This document shows positions 58,801-64,000 of a stretch of 64,000 nt of DNA, one piece after another. Each line of letters opens with the position of its first letter. Position 1 is the stretch's first letter. Both the position numbers and the translations under genes were made by a program. Origin of the DNA: Nematostella vectensis (taxonomy: Eukaryota; Cnidaria; Anthozoa; Actiniaria; Edwardsiidae); assembly GCF_932526225.1 (NCBI RefSeq), contig NC_064043.1, positions 1,325,501 to 1,389,500 on the forward strand, read 5' to 3'. The notes under the pieces were generated by a model. The model was given only the letters and a program-made list of their open reading frames with translations, was not told where the DNA came from and made no database searches.

Positions 58801-61800
58801 GATCGCGAGATTTAGTGACTCGTTTTTAAACACGAAATTGTCATACCTTAGGATCAGGTGATCGCGAGATTTAGTGACTCGTTTGTATACCCGGATTGGA
58901 CATACCTTAGGATCAGGTGATCGAGAGATTTAAGGACTCGTTTGTATACCCTAGATCGACATACATTAGCATCAGGTGATCGCGAGATTTGGTGACTCGT
59001 TTGTTACCCGAAATCGACATACCTTAGGATCAGGTAATCGCGAGATTTAGTGACTCGTTTTTATACACGAAATCGACATACTTTAGGATCAGGTGATCGC
59101 GAGATTTAGTGACTCGTTTTTATACCCGAAATCGTCATACCTTAGGATCAGGTGATCGCGAGATTTAGTGACTCGTTTTTATACACGAAATCGTCATACC
59201 TTAGGATCAGGTGATCGCGAGATTTAGTGACTCGTTTGTATACCCGAGATCGACATACCTTAGGATCAGGTGATTGCGAGATTTAGTGACTCATTTGTTA
59301 CCCGAAATCGACATACCTTAGGATCAGGTGATCGAGAGATTTTGTGACTCGTTTGTATACCCGAGATCGACATACCTTAGGATCAGGTGATTACGAGATT
59401 TAGTGACTCGTTTGTATACCGAAATCGACATACCTTAGGATCAGGTGATCGCGAGATTTAGTGACTCGTTTGTAAACCCGAGATCGACATACCTTAGGAT
59501 CAGGTGATTACGAGATTTAGTGACTCGTTTGTATACCGAAATCGACATACCTTAAGATCAGGTGATCGCGAGATTTAGTGACTCGTTTGTATACCCGAAA
59601 TCGACATACCTTAGGATCAGGTGATCGCGAGATTTAGGGACTCGTTTGTACCCGAAATCGACATACCTTAGGATCAGGTGATCGCGAGATTTAGTGACTC
59701 GTTTGTACCCGAAATCGACATACCTTAGGATCAGGTGATCGCGAGATTTAGTGACTCGTTTTTATACACGAAATCGTCATACCTTAGTATCAGGTGATCG
59801 CGAGATTTGGTGACTCGTTTGTTAACCGAAATCGACATACCTTAGGATCAGGTAATCGCGAGATTTAGTGACTCGTTTTTATACACGAAATCGACATACC
59901 TTAGGATCAGGTGATCGCGAGATTTAGTGACTCGTTTTAATACACGAAATCGTCATACCTTAGGATCAGGTGATCGCGAGATTTAGTGACTCGTTTGTAT
60001 ACCCGAGATGGACATACCTTAGGATCAGGTGATCGAGAGATTTAAGGACTCGTTTGTATACCCTAGATCGACATACCTTAGGATCAGGTGATTGCGAGAT
60101 TCAGTGACTCCTTTGTATACCCGAAATCGACATACCTTAGGATCAGGTGATCGCGAGATTTAGTGACTCGTTTTTATACACGAAATCGTCAAACCTTAGG
60201 ATCAGGTGATCGCGAGATTTAGTGACTCGTTTTTATACACGAAATTGTCATACCTTAGGATCAGGTGATCGCGAGATTTAGTGACTCGTTTGTATACCCG
60301 AGTTGGACATACCTTAGGATCAGGTGATCGAGAGATTTAAGGACTCGTTTGTATACCCTAGATCGACATACCTTAGCATCAGGTGATCGCGAGATTTGGT
60401 GACTCGTTTGTTACCCGAAATCGACATACCTTAGGATCAGGTAATCGCGAGATTTAGTGACTCGTTTTTATACACGAAATCGACATACTTTAGGATCTGG
60501 TGATCGCGAGATTTAGTGACTCGTTTTTATACACGAAATCGTCATACCTTAGGATCAGGTGATCGCGAGATTTAGTGACTCGTTTTTATACACGAAATCG
60601 TCATACCTTAGGATCAGGTGATCGCGAGATTTAGTGACTCGTTTGTATACCCGAGATCGACATACCTTAGGATCAGGTGATTGCGAGATTTAGTGACTCG
60701 TTTGTATACCCAAAATCGACATACCTTAGGATCAGGTGATCGCGAAATTTAGTGACTCGTTTGAATACCCGAAATCGACATACATTAGGATCAGGTGATC
60801 GCGAGATTTAGTGACTCGTTTGTATACCCGAGATCGACATACATTAGGATCAGGTGATTACGAGATTTAGTAACTCGTTTGTATACCAAAATCGACATAC
60901 CTTAAGATCAGGTGATCGCGAGATTTAGTGACTCGTTTGTATACCCGAAATCGACATACCTTAGGATCAGGTGATCGCGAGATTTAGAGACTCGTTTGTA
61001 CCCGAAATCGACATACCTTAGGATCAGGTGATCGCGAGATTTAGTGACTCGTTTTTATACACGAAATCGTCATACCTTAGGATCAGGTGATCGCGAGATT
61101 TGGTGACTCATTTGTTACTCGAAATCGACATACCTTAGGATCAGGTAATCGCGAGATTTATTGACTTGTTTTTATACACGAAATCGACATACCTTAGGAT
61201 CAGGTGATCGCGAGATTTAGTGACCCGTTTTTATACACGAAATCGTCATACCTTAGGATCAGGTGATCGCGAGATTTAGTGACTCGTTTGTATACCCTAA
61301 TCGACATAACTTAGGATCAGGTGATCGCGAGATTTAGGGACTCGTTTGTATACCCGAAATCGACATACCTTAGGATCAGGTGATCGAGAGATTTAGTGAC
61401 TCGTTTTTATACACGAAATCGTCATACCTTAGGATCAGGTGATCGCGAGATTTAGTGACTCGTTTTTATACACGAAATCGTCACACCTTAGGATCAGGTG
61501 ATCGCGAGATTTGGTGACTCATTTGTTACCCGAAATCGACATACCTTAGGATCAGGTGATCGAGAGATTTTGTGACTCGTTTGTATACCCGAGATCGACA
61601 TACCTTAGGATCAGGTGATCGCGAGATTTAGTGACTCGTTTGTATACCCGAAATCGACATACCTTAGGATCAGGTGATCGCGAGATTTAGTGACTCGTTT
61701 GTATACCCGAGATCGACATACCTTAGGATCAGGTGATTACGAGATTTAGTGACTCGTTTGTATACCCGAAATCGACATACCTTAGGATCAGGTGATCGCG

Positions 61801-64000
61801 AAATTTAGTGACTCGTTTGAATACCCGAATTCGACATACATTAGGATCAGGTGATCGCGAGATTTAGTGACTCGTTGGTATACCCGAGATCGACATACCT
61901 TAGGATCAGGTGACCGCGAGATTTAGTGACTCGTTTGTATACCCGAAATCGACATACCTTAGGATCAGGTGATCGCGAGATTTAGTGACTCGTTTGTAAA
62001 CCCGAGATCGACATACCTTAGGATCAGGTGATTACGAGATTTAGTGACTCGTTTGTATACCGAAATCGACATACCTTAAGATCAGGTGATCGCGAGATTT
62101 AGTGACTCGTTTGTATACCCGAAATCGACATACCTTAGGATCAGGTGATCGCGAGATTTAGGGACTCGTTTGTACCCGAAATCGACATACCTTAGGATCA
62201 GGTGATCGCGAGATTTAGTGACTCGTTTTAATACACGAAATCGTCATACCTTAGGATCAGGTGATCGCGAGATTTAGTGACTCGTTTGTATACCCGAGAT
62301 GGACATACCTTAGGATCAGGTGATCGAGAGATTTAAGGACTCGTTTGTATACCCTAGATCGACATACCTTAGGATCAGGTGATCGCGAGATTTAGTGACT
62401 CGTTTTAATACACGAAATCGTCATACCTTAGGATCAGGTGATCGCGAGATTTAGTGACTCGTTTGTATACCCGAGATGGACATACCTTAGGATCAGGTGA
62501 TCGAGAGATTTAAGGACTCGTTTGTATACCCTAGATCGACATACCTTAGGATCAGGTGATTGCGAGATTCAGTGACTCGTTTGTATACCCGAAATCGACA
62601 TACCTTAGGATCAGGTGATCGAGAGATTTAGTGACTCGTTTGTATACCCGAAATCGACATACCTTAGGATCAGGTGATCGCGAGATTTAGGGACTCGTTC
62701 AAATAACCCGAAATCGACATACCTTAGGATCAGGTGATCGCGAGATTTAGTGACTCGTTTGTATACTCGAAATCGACATACCTTAGGATCAGGTGATCGC
62801 GAGATTTAGGGACTCGTTTGTATACCCGAAATCGACATACCTTAGGATCAGGTGATCGCGAGATTTGGTGACTCATTTGTTACCCGAAATCGACATACCT
62901 TAGGATCAGGTGATCGCGAGATTTTGTGACTCGTTTGTATACCCGAGATCGACATACCTTAGGATCAGGTGATCGCGAGATTTAGTGACTCGTTTTTATA
63001 CACGAAATCGTCATACATTAGGATCAGGTGATCGCGAGATTTAGTGACTCGTTTTTATACACGAAATCGTCATACCTTAGGATCAGGTGATCGCGAGATT
63101 TAGTGACTCGTTTGTATACCCGAGATGGACATACCTTAGGATCAGGTGATCGAGAGATTTAAGGACTCGTTTGTATACCCTAGATCGACATACCTTAGCA
63201 TCAGGTGATCGCGAGATTTGGTGACTCGTTTTTATACACGAAATCGTCATACCTTAGGATCAGGTGATCGCGAGATTTGGTGACTCATTTGTTACCCGAA
63301 ATCGACATACCTTAGGATAAGGTGATTGCGAGATTTAGTGACTCGTTTGTATACCCGAAATCAACATACCTTAAGATCAGGTGATCGCGAGATTTAGTGA
63401 CTCATTTGTTACCCAAAATCGACATACCTAAGGATCAGGTGATCGCGAGATTTTGTGACTCGTTTGTATACCCGAAATCGACATACCTTAGGATCAGGTG
63501 ATCGAGAGATTTAGTGACTCGTTTGTATACCCGAAATCGACATACCTTAGGATCAGGTGATCGCGAGATTTAGGCACTCGTTTAAATAACCCGAAATCGA
63601 CATACCTTAGGATCAGGTGATTGCGAGATTTAGTGACTCGCTTTTTTACACGAAATCGTCATACCTTAGGATCAGGTGATCGCGAGATTTGGTGACTCAT
63701 TTGTTACCCGAAATCGACATACCTTAGGATCAGGTAATCGCGAGATTTAGTGACTCGTTTTTATACCAGAAATCGACATACCTTAGGATCAGGTGATCGC
63801 GAGATTTAGTGACTCGTTTGTATACCCGAAATCGACATACCTTAGGATAAGGTGATTGCGAGATTTCGTGACTCGTTTGTATACCCGAAATCGACATACC
63901 TTAGGATCAGGTGATCGCGAGATTTCGTGACTCGTTTGTATACCCGAAATCGACATACCTTAGGATCAGGTGATCGCAAGATTTGGTGACTCGTTTGTAT
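34825..64000. repeat. 59-bp satellite, ~490 units over 29 kb, runs off window
   Basis: The basic unit is 59 bases: GAAATCGACATACCTTAGGA, TCAGGTGATCGCGAGATTTA, GTGACTCGTTTGTATACCC. The middle block (CCTTAGGATCAGGTGATCGC) is the most constant. The TATACCC/TATACAC/TTACCC segment varies and gives units of about 55-59 bases. Variants recur in fixed order over long distances, so it is organised in nested higher-order repeats (offsets near 1.06, 1.12, 3.7, 4.7 and 10.5 kb). The leftmost unit is decayed, and the right end lies outside the window. No gene is seen anywhere in it apart from the insertion at 55.3 kb. It may be pericentromeric or other heterochromatin, which is inference. Confidence 0.97.
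55261..55542. mobile_element. 282-bp insertion in the satellite with 8-bp inverted ends
   Basis: The satellite is interrupted by 282 unrelated bases beginning CATATCAA and ending TTGATATG, exact inverses. The flanks (TTAAATAACC on the left, CGAAATCGAC on the right) join seamlessly, and the joined empty site exists at about 52188, 53071 and 63582. So the boundaries are exact and no target duplication was made. There is no coding capacity (the 110-codon minus frame is satellite plus insert). It is possibly a short non-autonomous element that makes no target-site duplication. Family unknown. Confidence 0.7.

Noticed and set aside
34825-64000. CRISPR-like array
   Set aside because: Regular spacing but no unique spacers between repeats; units are contiguous head-to-tail in a eukaryotic genome.
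34825-64000. CENP-B box in the 59-bp satellite
   Set aside because: Both strands of the unit were compared by eye with TTCG-N4-A-N2-CGGG and no match was found.

Overview
The window is eukaryotic and animal. It contains two multi-exon genes with GT-AG introns, a tRNA-derived SINE, Penelope-type retroelement debris, several inverted-repeat DNA elements, and a very large amount of tandem repeat DNA (roughly 40 kb of the 64 kb). A secreted astacin metalloprotease carrying a C-terminal ShK domain, together with the repeat types, points to a cnidarian, most likely a sea anemone (Nematostella-like). The species call is inference, not read from the sequence.

Layout. Positions 1-338 hold the 5' part of a minus-strand ORF with a CxxC...CxxC pattern that runs off the left edge. 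About 0.9-5.1 kb is a transposon-rich intergenic zone: a C-rich tandem repeat, a polypyrimidine minisatellite, a ~1.05 kb element with ~105 bp terminal inverted repeats, a broken Penelope-like GIY-YIG endonuclease ORF, and downstream of it a 43-nt sequence that satisfies the hammerhead ribozyme consensus. A tRNA-Glu-derived SINE lies at 6.35-6.72 kb. The astacin-ShK gene (plus strand, 7 coding exons, 333 codons plus stop) runs from 7004 to 15923 behind a TATA promoter. It is tail-to-tail with a SUGT1/SGT1 co-chaperone gene (minus strand, 11 coding exons, 354 codons plus stop) running from 34324 down to 18031. From about 34.8 kb to the right edge the sequence is a 59-bp satellite of nearly 500 units, with nested higher-order repeats and one clean 282-bp insertion.

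The two genes are unrelated in function: one is a secreted protease, the other a cytosolic HSP90 co-chaperone of the TPR-CS-SGS type. They share an unusual architecture in which most of their larger introns carry a private minisatellite (unit lengths 20, 22, 29, 30, 31, 46, 49, ~52 and 73 bp). Three of these arrays contain copies of the neighbouring exon-intron junction: the donor of astacin exon 2 (about 37 copies), the donor of astacin exon 3 (4 copies), and the acceptor of SUGT1 exon 9. This is the most unusual signal in the window. All exon boundaries were derived by hand from reading-frame continuity, splice consensus and family similarity.
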